Of a stretch of DNA of 64,000 nucleotides, positions 38,522 to 47,805 are shown in pieces. Each line of letters begins with the position of its first letter. Positions within the stretch are counted from its first letter, which is position 1. The translations under genes were made by a program, and so were the position numbers. Where the stretch lies: positions 1 through 64,000 of the forward strand of contig NZ_JAVDXT010000005.1 of NCBI RefSeq assembly GCF_031458075.1, in the 5' to 3' direction. Source of the DNA: Rhodoferax_B ferrireducens_A. Its GTDB lineage: Bacteria > Pseudomonadota > Gammaproteobacteria > Burkholderiales > Burkholderiaceae_C. A model generated the notes under the pieces. It made no database searches. It was given only the letters and a program-made list of their open reading frames with translations, and had not been told where the DNA came from.

Positions 38522-41500
38522 TTTTGCTGCTCCTTCCAGCGCGCGAACATCTGGCCATAGGCCTGCTCGACCTTGCGCGTAAAGCCCGCCTCGTCCATCA
38601 GCTGGCTGGCCTGCATCTGCGCACGCAGCGTGGCGCGCAGCTGGGCCAGGGCCGGCAGATCCGAGGCCAGGGCGACGACCTTGTTGACATACTCTTCTTC
38701 GGTCTTGGCAATCCACTCCGGATGGCCCACCCCGTGCAGGATGGCGCTGCCGATGCGGCCTACGCTGGGACGACCGGCCAGGGTGACAAACGGCAGGCCC
38801 ATGTACAAGGTTTCGAACAAGGTGGTGCCCGAATTGTGCGGGAAGCAATCCAAGCCGATGTCGATGCCGCGCAGCACGTTCCACGGCGGACTGCTGTAGT
38901 CGATGTGCAGCCGCTCACGGTCTATGCCGTAGGCGACAAACTTCTGGGCCACCGATTCCTGCACCACCTGGTCTTTGAACGAACTGCTGTCCATCACCAG
39001 GTGGGCCGTAGGCAGGCGTTGCAGTATCTGGGCCCAGACGCGGATGGTATGGCGGTTGATGCGCACGCCGCGGGTCAGCGTGCCCAGGGTGATGTAGCCG
39101 CGCTCCAGCGCGGGCAGCGCATTGACTTCGCCCATGCTCGGACTGGGCCGGTAGGCGGCATAGCTACTGTCCGGCAGGCGCCAGGGCTGTTCTGAGAACA
39201 GATGCTCACAACCCGCCGGAGCGCTGGCTGCGTCGGTCAAGTAGTAGTCGATGGCTTTCAGGCCGGTGGTGTAGCCAAAGCCCATCCAGCTGAGCGACAC
39301 CGGCGCTGGTTTGCGCGCAAACACGCCCAGGCGGTTGCCGGCGGTGTGGCCCGCCAGGTCGACCAAAATATCGATGCCGTCGGCCCGGATACGCTGGGCC
39401 AGTGCGTCGTCGCTCATGCCGCGGGTGGGCACCCAGTGCTCTACGTATTGCTTGTAGCGCTGGGTCGCCGCATCTTCCTTCACCAGATCGGCATAGGCAT
39501 AGACATCCACCACATGGCGGTCATGCTGGGACAGCAGGGGCTCCATGAAGAAAGTACACGCATGGCCTTTGAAGTCGGGCGACATGTAACCGACCTTCAG
39601 CCGGCGCCCGGCTGCGGACGGATTGCTGTGCGGGAGCCAGGCCGATCGGTGCGGAGCACCAAAAAGCCGGTCGAACTCGGCGTAGTTGGCGTAGATCTCC
39701 TCTGCCGTTTTATCGGCGTCGTAGTTCAGTGCAAACAGCAGGCTGGAGAAAATACCCACCAGCTGCGGCTCCAGGGCCATGGCACGCCGGAAACTCACCT
39801 CTGCCTCGGCCAGACGTCCCTGCATCAGCAGGACCACCGCATGGTTGGCCCAGCCGGCGACAAACTCGGGCTTGATCTCCAGGGCTTTGACGGCACAGGC
39901 CTCGGCCTCGACCAGCCGGCACTGCTCCTTGAGGATGCCACACAGATTGCTCCAGGCCTCGGCGGCCTGGGGTTCGATCTCCACGGCCCGGCGCAAATCG
40001 GCCTCGGCTTCTGCCAACAAGCCCAGTTCACCCAGGAAGTTGCCGCGGTGGAAATAACCCACATGGCTGTCATCCGACACATCGACCGCTTTGCGGAAGC
40101 TGACCTCGGCCTCGGCCCGCCGTCCTTGCTGCTGCAAGACCCGGCCCAGATGCAAGGCCGCCTGCATATCGTCGGGCTTGAGCCGCAGCAGGCTGCGCCA
40201 GACCGATTCCGCCTCGACCAGTCCGCCCGACTCCTGCAACAAGCCCCCCAGGCTTTGGTGCGAGGCTTCAAAGTCGGGCTTGAGCCGCAAGGCTTCGCGG
40301 TAGCAAGGAATCGCCTCGTTGCGCCGCCCCTGGCCCACCAGGGTATTGCCCAGGTTGTGGTGCGCCTCGGCATCGCCGGGCTGCAGAGCAATCAGCGCGC
40401 GGTAGCAAGGCTCGGCTTGCCGCATCAGGCCCTGCTGCTCATAGGCCATGGCCAGGTTGAACAGCGCCTCGGTATCGTCGGGCAGGAGCTGCACTGCGCG
40501 TTGCTTGGCCTGCAAAGCGGCGTCGACATGGCCGCATTTCTGCGCAAACGAGCCCAGCAACTTCCAGCTGTAGCCATGGCGGGGATAGCGGGCGACCAGG
40601 GCCTGCGCGGCTTGTTCGCCTTCTGCAAAAGCTTGCTCCTGGTACAGGCGCACCAGACCGTTCATCGCGTCTGTACTGGGCACTGCCTCTACCGCCCCCA
40701 CCGCGGTGCGGGTGGCCCAGCGCTCGAACATCTGGCCATAGGCCTGCTCCACCTTGCGGGTGAAGCGCTCTTCATCCATCAACTGGCTGGCCTGCATCTG
40801 CGCACGCAAACCAGCGCGCAGCCGGGCCAAGGCGGGCAGATCGGATGCCAGGGCGACGACTTTGTCTACATATTCGTCTTCGGTCGAGGCAATCCACTCC
40901 GGGCGACCCAATCCGTGCAGGATGGCGCTGCCGATACGGCCCACGCTGGGACGGCCGGCCAGGGTCACATAGGGCAGGCCCATGTACAGGGTCTCGAACA
41001 AGGTGGTGCCGGAGTTGTGCGGGAAGCAGTCCAGGCCTATGTCGATGCCGCGCAGCACATCCCAGGGGGGGCTGTTGAAGCCAATGTGCAGGCGCTCGCG
41101 CTCTATGCCCAGGGCCACAAATTTCTGCACCACATCTTCTTGTACTGCTGCATCCTGGAAAGACCGGCTGTCAACCACCAGATGGGCCGTCGGCAGACGC
41201 TGCAGCACCCGCGCCCAGACGCTGACCGTGTGGTGGTTGATGCGCACACCACGGGTCAGGGTGCCCAGCGTGACGTAACCGCGCTCCAGGGCCGGCAAGG
41301 GGTTCACCGCCCCCATGCCGTCGCCCGGGCGGTACACCGCATAGCAGCTGTCCGGCAGGCGCCAGGGTTCCTCGGAGAACAGGGCTTCGCTGCCCACCGG
41401 GGCGCTGACTTCGTCGGTCAGGTAGTAATCGATGGCGCGCAGGCCGGTGGTATAGCCGTAGCCCATCCAGCTCAAGGACACCGGAGCCGGTTTGCGCGCA

Positions 41501-44500
41501 AACACGCCCAGGCGGTTACCGACGGTATGGCCGGCCAGGTCGACCAGGATATCGATGCCGTCGGCCCGGATACGCTGGGCCAGATCGGCATCGCTCATGC
41601 CGCGCGTGGGCACCCAGTGCGCCACATGGCGCTGGTAGCGCTGGGTGACGGCGTCCTCCTTGTTCAGCTCGGCGTAGGCCGTGACCTCGACCACAGCCGG
41701 GTCGTGCCAGGCCAGCAAAGGCTCCATGAAGAAAGTGCAGGAATGGCTGCGGAAGTCGGGCGACACATAGCCGACCCGCAAACGCCGGCCCAGGCTGCGG
41801 TCATTGCCATGTGCGACCCAGTCGCCCCGGTACGGATCGCCAAATCGTCGCTCGTATTCGCGGTAGGCTTCAAAAATGGTTTCGGCGCTGTGCTCGGGGT
41901 GGTAGTTCAGCGTGAACAAAAAGTTGTCGTACACCCATTTATGCTGGGGTTTCAGCGCCAGAGCCGCCCGGAAATTTATTTCCGACTCGGCAATGCGGCC
42001 CATTTTTTGGTACGTGATGGCGAGGTTGTTATAGGCCTCCGCGTAGTCAGGGTTCAGCACCAAGGCCCGTTGCAAAGCGGCCTCGGCCAGCATGTAGTGC
42101 CCCTGGTCCTGCAATGACTGGCCCAGGTTACACGCCGCCTCGGCGTCCTGTGGCATCAGCTCCACAGCCTTCTTTTTGGCCGCCAGCGCCTCGTCCACCA
42201 GACCCAGGGGGTGCAGCATGGCGCCCAGGGCCTTCCAGCCAAAGCCTTCACGGGGGTACAAGCGCACCATTTCGCGCGCGGCCGCAGCACCCGCCACAAA
42301 GTCACGCGACTCGAAGAACGAGGCCAGCAAGCGCATCTCGTCCGCGCTAGGCGCATCGCGGCGCGTCACCAGCGCCGGTGTGTTGTCCACCTGCGATACC
42401 GGGTTCTGCTGGGCCCAGCGCGCGAACATCTGGCCATAGGCCTGCTCGACCTTGCGCGTAAAGCCCGCCTCGTCCATCAGCTGGCTGGCCTGCATCTGTG
42501 CGCGCAAACCAGCACGCAGTTGGGCCAGGAGGGGCAGATCCGACGCCAGGGCGACGACCTTGTCCACATACTCTTCTTCGGTCTGGGCAATCCACTCCGG
42601 CCGGCCGAGACCTTGCAGAATGGCGCTGCCGATGCGGCCCACGCTGGGACGGCCGGCCAGGGTAATGAAGGGCAGCCCCATGTACAGGGTTTCGAACAAG
42701 GTGGTGCCCGAGTTATGCGGGAAGCAATCCAGGCCTATGTCGATGCCGCGCAACACATCCCAGGGTGGGCTGTTAAAGCCGATGTGCAGGCGCTCGGCGG
42801 CTATTCCATACGCGCCGAATTTGCCTATCGCAGCATCGCGCACCGTCGGGTCCTTGAACGAACTGCTGTCGATGACGATATGGGCCGAGGGCAGGCGTTG
42901 CAGTATCTGGGCCCAGACGCGGATGGTATGGCGGTTGATGCGCACGCCGCGGGTCAGCGTGCCCAGGGTGATGTAGCCGCGCTCCAGCGCGGGCAGCGCA
43001 TTGACTTCGCCCATGCTCGGACTGGGCCGGTAGGCGGCATAGCTACTGTCCGGCAGGCGCCAGGGCTGTTCTGAGAACAGATGCTCACAACCCGCCGGAG
43101 CGCTGGCTGCGTCGGTCAAGTAGTAGTCGATGGCTTTCAGGCCGGTGGTGTAGCCAAAGCCCATCCAGCTGAGCGACACCGGCGCTGGTTTGCGCGCAAA
43201 CACGCCCAGGCGGTTGCCGGCGGTGTGGCCCGCCAGGTCGACCAAAATATCGATGCCGTCGGCCCGGATACGCTGGGCCAGTGCGTCGTCGCTCATGCCG
43301 CGGGTGGGCACCCAGTGCTCTACGTATTGCTTGTAACGCTGGGTGGCCGCATCTTCTTGCGTCAACTCGGCGTAGGCATAGACATCCACCAAGTTGCGGT
43401 CGTGCCGGGACAGTAGCGGCTCCATGAAGAAGGTACAGGCATGGCCTTTGAAGTCGGGCGACACGTAGCCGACCTTCAAGCGCCGCTGTGCGTTGCGCGG
43501 ATTCTGGTGCGGTGCCCAACTGGTGCGATGCGGCAGCCCAAAGCGCTTCTCGTATTCACCGTAGGTCTGAAATATGTCTTCCGCGCTTTTGTCGGGGTGG
43601 TAGTTCAAGACAAACAGCAGATTGTCGAAGGCAATACGGTAGTCGGCCTTGGCCGCCACCGCTTTCTGCAGCACGGCAACGGCCTCGTCCACCTGGCCAT
43701 GGACATTGAAAATACCGCTCAGGTTGTTCAGCGCTTCCGCGAAACCGGGCTGTATGGCGATCGCACGCTCAAAACAGCGGTGCGCAGCATCCACCTGGCC
43801 GTCTGCGTTCAAGGCCAAGCCCAGGTTATTGAAAGCCTCGGCGTAATCCGGCTTGACTGCCACACAGGCCTGTAACACCTCGATGGCCTGCTGGGTCTGG
43901 CCCAGCTCGAAATACGAGCGGCCCAAATTGCACAGGCCTTCTGCATCCTCTGGCAAAAGCTGCACGGCTTTTAACTTGGCTGCCAACGCCTCTTCCTTCT
44001 TGCCCTGCGGCTGCAGCATGGTGCCCAGCGCCTTCCAGGCGAAACCACTGTCCGGGCAGCGCTGCACCAGTGCACGGGCGCGCGCTTCGCCCTGTGCATA
44101 GTCCCCTTGGTTGAACAGCTGAACCAAGGCTTGCATCTCTTCAGCAGACGGTTCGGAAGGCGCAGGCGGGGCGGCATGCAGCGACAGGCGGGGCAGGCGT
44201 TCACTCAGGGCATTTACGGCAGCCAGCTGCAAACCCTGGGCCTGGGCCAGCGGAAGCACCTCGCGCGCCAGATCGAAATGCTGGCAGCGGATCAAGGCGT
44301 CGATGTAGCTGAACCAGAATTGCGGGCGCCCTGCATCCGCATTCAGTGCGGCCTCGAAATGTGGCAATGCCTCATGTGGCCGCAGCAGCTGCACGGCCAG
44401 CAACACCCCCAGATTGTGGTGCGCATCCGCATGCAGTGGATCAAGCTCCAACACCGTGCGGTACAAGGCTTCCGCAGACCCGAACTCCCATTTCTTATGG

Positions 44501-44583
44501 GCCTCCAACGCCTGCTGCAGGGTATCCTGCGTCGCATCCCCATCGGGCAAGACCAGACTGGCAGCGTCCGTCAAATCAGTCAT
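38518..44583 (-). CDS. Giant protein with three TPR plus GT41 (O-GlcNAc-transferase/SPINDLY-like) modules
   Basis: About 2,021 residues in three modules: 1-720, 721-1290 and 1291-2021. Each has TPR repeats followed by a catalytic part with the blocks RRLKVGYVSPDFKGHACTFF, DILVDLAGHTAGNRLGVFAR, KPAPVSLSWMGFGYTTGL and LDCFPHNSGTTLFETLYMGL. The third TPR stretch is longest (roughly eight or nine repeats). No signal peptide or membrane segment, so cytosolic, as expected for an enzyme that modifies flagellin before export. In all three modules the place of the donor-binding Lys of human OGT seems to hold Arg (GVRIN); this is an alignment by eye. ATG at 44583 is preferred; 44622 is an alternative. 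First gene of the glycan operon; target flagellin is inferred from position. Confidence 0.88.
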   Translation of the reverse strand: MTDLTDAASLVLPDGDATQDTLQQALEAHKKWEFGSAEALYRTVLELDPLHADAHHNLGVLLAVQLLRPHEALPHFEAALNADAGRPQFWFSYIDALIRCQHFDLAREVLPLAQAQGLQLAAVNALSERLPRLSLHAAPPAPSEPSAEEMQALVQLFNQGDYAQGEARARALVQRCPDSGFAWKALGTMLQPQGKKEEALAAKLKAVQLLPEDAEGLCNLGRSYFELGQTQQAIEVLQACVAVKPDYAEAFNNLGLALNADGQVDAAHRCFERAIAIQPGFAEALNNLSGIFNVHGQVDEAVAVLQKAVAAKADYRIAFDNLLFVLNYHPDKSAEDIFQTYGEYEKRFGLPHRTSWAPHQNPRNAQRRLKVGYVSPDFKGHACTFFMEPLLSRHDRNLVDVYAYAELTQEDAATQRYKQYVEHWVPTRGMSDDALAQRIRADGIDILVDLAGHTAGNRLGVFARKPAPVSLSWMGFGYTTGLKAIDYYLTDAASAPAGCEHLFSEQPWRLPDSSYAAYRPSPSMGEVNALPALERGYITLGTLTRGVRINRHTIRVWAQILQRLPSAHIVIDSSSFKDPTVRDAAIGKFGAYGIAAERLHIGFNSPPWDVLRGIDIGLDCFPHNSGTTLFETLYMGLPFITLAGRPSVGRIGSAILQGLGRPEWIAQTEEEYVDKVVALASDLPLLAQLRAGLRAQMQASQLMDEAGFTRKVEQAYGQMFARWAQQNPVSQVDNTPALVTRRDAPSADEMRLLASFFESRDFVAGAAAAREMVRLYPREGFGWKALGAMLHPLGLVDEALAAKKKAVELMPQDAEAACNLGQSLQDQGHYMLAEAALQRALVLNPDYAEAYNNLAITYQKMGRIAESEINFRAALALKPQHKWVYDNFLFTLNYHPEHSAETIFEAYREYERRFGDPYRGDWVAHGNDRSLGRRLRVGYVSPDFRSHSCTFFMEPLLAWHDPAVVEVTAYAELNKEDAVTQRYQRHVAHWVPTRGMSDADLAQRIRADGIDILVDLAGHTVGNRLGVFARKPAPVSLSWMGYGYTTGLRAIDYYLTDEVSAPVGSEALFSEEPWRLPDSCYAVYRPGDGMGAVNPLPALERGYVTLGTLTRGVRINHHTVSVWARVLQRLPTAHLVVDSRSFQDAAVQEDVVQKFVALGIERERLHIGFNSPPWDVLRGIDIGLDCFPHNSGTTLFETLYMGLPYVTLAGRPSVGRIGSAILHGLGRPEWIASTEDEYVDKVVALASDLPALARLRAGLRAQMQASQLMDEERFTRKVEQAYGQMFERWATRTAVGAVEAVPSTDAMNGLVRLYQEQAFAEGEQAAQALVARYPRHGYSWKLLGSFAQKCGHVDAALQAKQRAVQLLPDDTEALFNLAMAYEQQGLMRQAEPCYRALIALQPGDAEAHHNLGNTLVGQGRRNEAIPCYREALRLKPDFEASHQSLGGLLQESGGLVEAESVWRSLLRLKPDDMQAALHLGRVLQQQGRRAEAEVSFRKAVDVSDDSHVGYFHRGNFLGELGLLAEAEADLRRAVEIEPQAAEAWSNLCGILKEQCRLVEAEACAVKALEIKPEFVAGWANHAVVLLMQGRLAEAEVSFRRAMALEPQLVGIFSSLLFALNYDADKTAEEIYANYAEFDRLFGAPHRSAWLPHSNPSAAGRRLKVGYMSPDFKGHACTFFMEPLLSQHDRHVVDVYAYADLVKEDAATQRYKQYVEHWVPTRGMSDDALAQRIRADGIDILVDLAGHTAGNRLGVFARKPAPVSLSWMGFGYTTGLKAIDYYLTDAASAPAGCEHLFSEQPWRLPDSSYAAYRPSPSMGEVNALPALERGYITLGTLTRGVRINRHTIRVWAQILQRLPTAHLVMDSSSFKDQVVQESVAQKFVAYGIDRERLHIDYSSPPWNVLRGIDIGLDCFPHNSGTTLFETLYMGLPFVTLAGRPSVGRIGSAILHGVGHPEWIAKTEEEYVNKVVALASDLPALAQLRATLRAQMQASQLMDEAGFTRKVEQAYGQMFARWKEQQK
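39011..39456 (-). repeat. 446-bp identical repeat, copy in module 3
   Basis: Base-for-base identical to 42890-43335 (offset 3,879) over the central catalytic region. The equivalent part of module 2 (about 41,170-41,640) differs at many positions. Confidence 0.9.
42890..43335 (-). repeat. 446-bp identical repeat, copy in module 1
   Basis: Partner of 39011-39456. Identity stops abruptly on both sides, at 42889 and 43336, which is the pattern left by gene conversion or a recent internal duplication. Confidence 0.9.
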
Positions 44584-44697
44584 AGTCAATTGGCCTTGCG
44601 TAAGAGATGGTTTACAGGACATCCGTCTCGTGGGAGGATAAACCTTCAACTCCCAGCAGCAAGGCCCGATTAAATGCCATTTTGTGGTCCTTATTTT

Positions 44698-44724
44698 TAA
44701 AGTAAGGTGCAACAAATCCGATAC
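44698..44724 (+). promoter_or_regulatory. sigma28 (FliA) promoter of motAB-cheYZ
   Basis: TAAAGTAA, 11-bp spacer, TCCGATAC: 6 of 8 at both elements against TAAAGTTT-N11-GCCGATAA, in the plus direction 74 bp before motA. It lies in the 215-bp gap between the divergent giant transferase gene and motA. I could not define a promoter for the minus-strand glycan operon there. Confidence 0.75.
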
Positions 44725-44798
44725 ATTTAGATAGGTTAAAAGCCGCTTTTGATACCGATGCATTCCAACACCGCCCCAACTCCTGCGCGCCCCCAGAC

Positions 44799-45659
44799 AT
44801 GATCGTCCTCATCGGCTACGCCGTCTCCATGGGTTGCATCTTCGGTGTTTACATCTTCCACGGTGGCAACATCGCTGTGATTTTGAAGGCCTTGCCGTTC
44901 GAGCTGATCACCATTTTCGGCGGTGCACTCGGGGCTTTCGCGGTAAACAACCAGCCCAAAGTGCTCAAAGCCACCATGGCCCTGCTACCGCAGGCGCTCA
45001 AAGGCTCGAAGTACACCAAGACCCGTTACCTGGAGCTGCTGTCGCTGCTGTATGACATCCTGCAAAAGGCGCGCAAAGAAGGACTGATGGCGATCGAGGG
45101 TGACGTGGAGTCCCCGCACGAGTCCGAGCTTTTCAAAAAATACCCCACGGTCGGCAGCGACCACCACGTGGTGGAGTTCATGACCGACTACCTGCGGATG
45201 ATGGTGTCCGGCAACCTGAACGCCCACGAAATTGAATCGCTGATGGACAGCGAGATCGACACCCACCACGCCGAAGCCCACGCCCCCATCGCCGCCATTG
45301 CCCGGCTGGCGGGTGCCTTGCCCGCTTTCGGGATTGTGGCGGCGGTGTTGGGGGTGGTGAACACCATGGGTTCGGTAGGGCAACCGCCAGCGGTGCTGGG
45401 CGGCATGATCGCGTCGGCGCTGGTGGGTACTTTCCTGGGGATCTTGCTCGCATATGGCGTGGTAGAACCCCTTGGCGGGCTGCTAGAGCAAAAAACCGAA
45501 GACGGCGCCAAAGAGCTGCAATGCATGAAATCCACCTTGCTGGCCAGCATGCAGGGTTACAACCCCGCTACCGCCATCGAATTCGGTCGCAAAGTATTGT
45601 TTTCAACGGACCGCCCCAGTTTTGCGGAACTGGAAGGCCATGTCCGTGGCAAAAAATAA
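44799..45659 (+). CDS. motA: Flagellar stator protein MotA
   Basis: 286 residues with four membrane helices; the proton channel with MotB. The start MIVLIGYAVSMGCIFGVYIF is the family N-terminus. The cytoplasmic loop carries the charged FliG-contacting region (KTRYLELLSLLYDILQKARK) and the conserved Pro in LAGALPAFGIVAAVLGVVNT. No strong ribosome-binding site before the ATG. 17 bp before motB. Confidence 0.95.
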   Translation: MIVLIGYAVSMGCIFGVYIFHGGNIAVILKALPFELITIFGGALGAFAVNNQPKVLKATMALLPQALKGSKYTKTRYLELLSLLYDILQKARKEGLMAIEGDVESPHESELFKKYPTVGSDHHVVEFMTDYLRMMVSGNLNAHEIESLMDSEIDTHHAEAHAPIAAIARLAGALPAFGIVAAVLGVVNTMGSVGQPPAVLGGMIASALVGTFLGILLAYGVVEPLGGLLEQKTEDGAKELQCMKSTLLASMQGYNPATAIEFGRKVLFSTDRPSFAELEGHVRGKK

Positions 45660-45676
45660 CTTAGCAGAAAGCGGGT

Positions 45677-46639
45677 ATGGCGAGCGACGGTAAAAAGCTC
45701 CAACCGATCATCGTCAAGAAGATCAAGAAAGGCGGCCATGCCGTGCATGGCGGCGCCTGGAAGATTGCGTACGCCGACTTTGTGACCGCCATGATGGCGT
45801 TCTTTTTGCTGATGTGGCTGCTGGGCTCCACCTCCGAAGGCGACAAAAAAGGCTTGTCTGACTTTTTTAACACCCCGCTGAAGGTGGCCATGCAAGGCGG
45901 CAGCGGCGCGGGCGCAAGTAACAGCATTTTGTCTGGCGGTGGATCGGATCTGACCAAATCAGCGGGCCAAGGCACACGCGGCACAGGGGACGACCCCGCC
46001 AAAAAGAAAATGGACGACGCAGCTGCCAAGGCAGAAATTGCCAAGCAGGATGCCAAACGTATCTCCAGCTTGCGCGCCAAAATCGACTCCCTGATCACCA
46101 GCAGCCCCAAACTGAGCGAGTTCCGTTCGCAAATTCGCCTAGAAACCACACCCGATGGGCTGCAGATTCAAATCGTGGACGAGCAAAATCGCCCCATGTT
46201 TGACAGCGGCAGCGCCTTGGTGAAGCCCTATATGCGTGAAATTTTGCGAGAAATCGGCAGTGCCCTCAACGAAGTCGAGAACCGCATCAGCCTGGCCGGA
46301 CACACCGACAGCACCCCTTATGGCAATGGTGAACGGGGTTATAGCAACTGGGAACTGTCCGCCGACCGTGCAAATGCATCGCGTCGCGAATTGGTGGCCG
46401 CCGGCATGCCTGATGCGAAAATGGCACGGGTCGTAGGCTTGGCCGCCAGCAATCTGATGGACACCAAAAATCCTTTGGCCCCCGTAAATCGCCGGATCAG
46501 TATTACGATCATGACCAGAGAAGCAGAAGAACGGCTGATGGGCAATGCCACAATAGCTGATCCTGTAACAATTGAAACACCATCCGTTACCGACATGACC
46601 TCCGCACCAACGCCCGAACGAGGCGTGCAGAAACCATGA
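45677..46639 (+). CDS. motB: Flagellar stator protein MotB
   Basis: 320 residues. HGGAWKIAYADFVTAMMAFF carries the essential membrane Asp, followed by a plug/linker and an OmpA-like peptidoglycan-binding domain (LAGHTDSTPYGNGERGYSNW, LSADRANASRRELV). Anchors the stator to the wall. Forms a unit with motA. Confidence 0.96.
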   Translation: MASDGKKLQPIIVKKIKKGGHAVHGGAWKIAYADFVTAMMAFFLLMWLLGSTSEGDKKGLSDFFNTPLKVAMQGGSGAGASNSILSGGGSDLTKSAGQGTRGTGDDPAKKKMDDAAAKAEIAKQDAKRISSLRAKIDSLITSSPKLSEFRSQIRLETTPDGLQIQIVDEQNRPMFDSGSALVKPYMREILREIGSALNEVENRISLAGHTDSTPYGNGERGYSNWELSADRANASRRELVAAGMPDAKMARVVGLAASNLMDTKNPLAPVNRRISITIMTREAEERLMGNATIADPVTIETPSVTDMTSAPTPERGVQKP

Positions 46640-46699
46640 GAACGCCGAGAACCCTCACAATGCGCCTTATTTCAGCAACCTCCATCGAAAGGGTCACAC

Positions 46700-47098
46700 G
46701 TGGCAACTGACCTGCGTTTCCTCATTGTTGATGACTTTTCAACCATGCGCCGTATTGTCCGCAACCTGCTCAAGGAAAGCGGATTTCCCGACGCAGAAGA
46801 AGCCGAAGATGGCGTCGCCGCCATGCAAAAGCTCCGCAGCGGCGTGCATTTCGACTTTGTTGTCAGCGACATCAATATGCCGAACATGAACGGCTTTCAG
46901 CTCCTGGCGGAAATCAAGGCGGACGAGAAGCTCAAGCATCTCCCTGTATTGATGGTCACCGCCGAAGCCCGCAAGGAAGACATCGTGGCAGCCGCCCAGG
47001 GTGGCGCAGCGGGCTACATCGTCAAACCCTTTACCAAAGCCACGCTGGAAGAAAAGCTTGTGCACATTCTCAAAAAGAATGGGCTGATCCCAGCATGA
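46700..47098 (+). CDS. cheY: Chemotaxis response regulator CheY
   Basis: 132 residues and a single receiver: DD at 11-12, phospho-acceptor D57 in VVSDINMPNMNG, and Lys in AGYIVKPFTK. It matches the classical motor-binding CheY closely. GTG start with AAAGGG 6 bp upstream. Overlaps cheZ by 4 bp, as is typical. It differs from the shorter CheY-like protein encoded beside cheA. Confidence 0.96.
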   Translation: MATDLRFLIVDDFSTMRRIVRNLLKESGFPDAEEAEDGVAAMQKLRSGVHFDFVVSDINMPNMNGFQLLAEIKADEKLKHLPVLMVTAEARKEDIVAAAQGGAAGYIVKPFTKATLEEKLVHILKKNGLIPA

Positions 47099-47715
47099 GC
47101 GCCGCAGCTCTTCCCGCCGAAGGGGACCTTCAACCAGCAGTACACCAAAAGCTGGGCATGCTGACGCGGCAGCTGCACGACTCCTTGAACGAGCTGGGCT
47201 ACACCGACAAGCTCAAAGGCAGCGCAGAAGAGCTTCCCGATGCACAAAGTCGCCTCACCTACATCGCACGCCTGACGGGCGAAGCCGCCGAGAAAGTGCT
47301 GAGCCGGGTAGATCTGGCAAAAATCCAGCATGACTTCATTGCCGCAGAGACCAGTCGCCTGGCGGCCCTGATCGTCAAAGATCCGGTGGCGGCCGTGGCA
47401 ACAGGTGCGGTATACAACTTCGTCGCAGATGTAGACCGCGCCAGCAAAGAGATCGACTCCCATCTGACCGAAATCATGATGGCGCAGGATTTCCATGATT
47501 TGACCGGACAGGTGATTGCACGGGTGGTGAACCTGACTGCCACCATTGAAAAACAATTGATTGAGCTGCTGATCCAAACAGCGCCCAGCCCAACCCCGAT
47601 CACGGCCAAAGCCCCCGAGGGATTGGCTGGCCCAGTGGTGGACCCGACCTCGCGAACCGATGTCGTCACCGACCAGTCTCAGGTCGATGATTTGCTGGCC
47701 AGCCTAGGCTTCTAA
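47095..47715 (+). CDS. cheZ: CheY-P phosphatase CheZ
   Basis: 206 residues, helical. The active-site block MAQDFHDLTGQVIARV holds the catalytic Asp and Gln, and the tail SQVDDLLASLGF is the CheY-binding peptide. Speeds loss of the CheY signal. Coupled to cheY by a 4-bp overlap. Confidence 0.96.
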   Translation: MSAAALPAEGDLQPAVHQKLGMLTRQLHDSLNELGYTDKLKGSAEELPDAQSRLTYIARLTGEAAEKVLSRVDLAKIQHDFIAAETSRLAALIVKDPVAAVATGAVYNFVADVDRASKEIDSHLTEIMMAQDFHDLTGQVIARVVNLTATIEKQLIELLIQTAPSPTPITAKAPEGLAGPVVDPTSRTDVVTDQSQVDDLLASLGF

Positions 47716-47731
47716 CTTCGCTAACAAGCCC

Positions 47732-47760
47732 TTCTAAATCCCGTTTATCGGGCTTTAGAA
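47732..47760 (+). other. Hairpin between cheZ and flhB
   Basis: TTCTAAA-T-CCCG / CGGG-C-TTTAGAA with a TTTAT loop, one mismatch. It is followed by A-rich, not T-rich, sequence on plus, so it is not a good terminator; it may mark the boundary between the motAB-cheYZ and flhBA units. Confidence 0.45.
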
Positions 47761-47805
47761 AAATGGCCGGATGCAGACAATGGGGTTTCATAAAACTCCA
47801 GTGCC

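Noticed and set aside
39202..42117. A 971-codon open frame on the plus strand inside the giant transferase gene
   Set aside because: It is the antisense shadow of a GC-rich repetitive coding sequence; the translation is rich in Gln/His/Arg without domains, and the minus-strand frame shows clear GT41 motifs.
33161..44583. Recent horizontal transfer of the glycan island judged from base composition
   Set aside because: By eye the region is more GC-rich than the fli block, but the flg block is also GC-rich, and there are no flanking mobile genes; the evidence is too weak without a computed profile.
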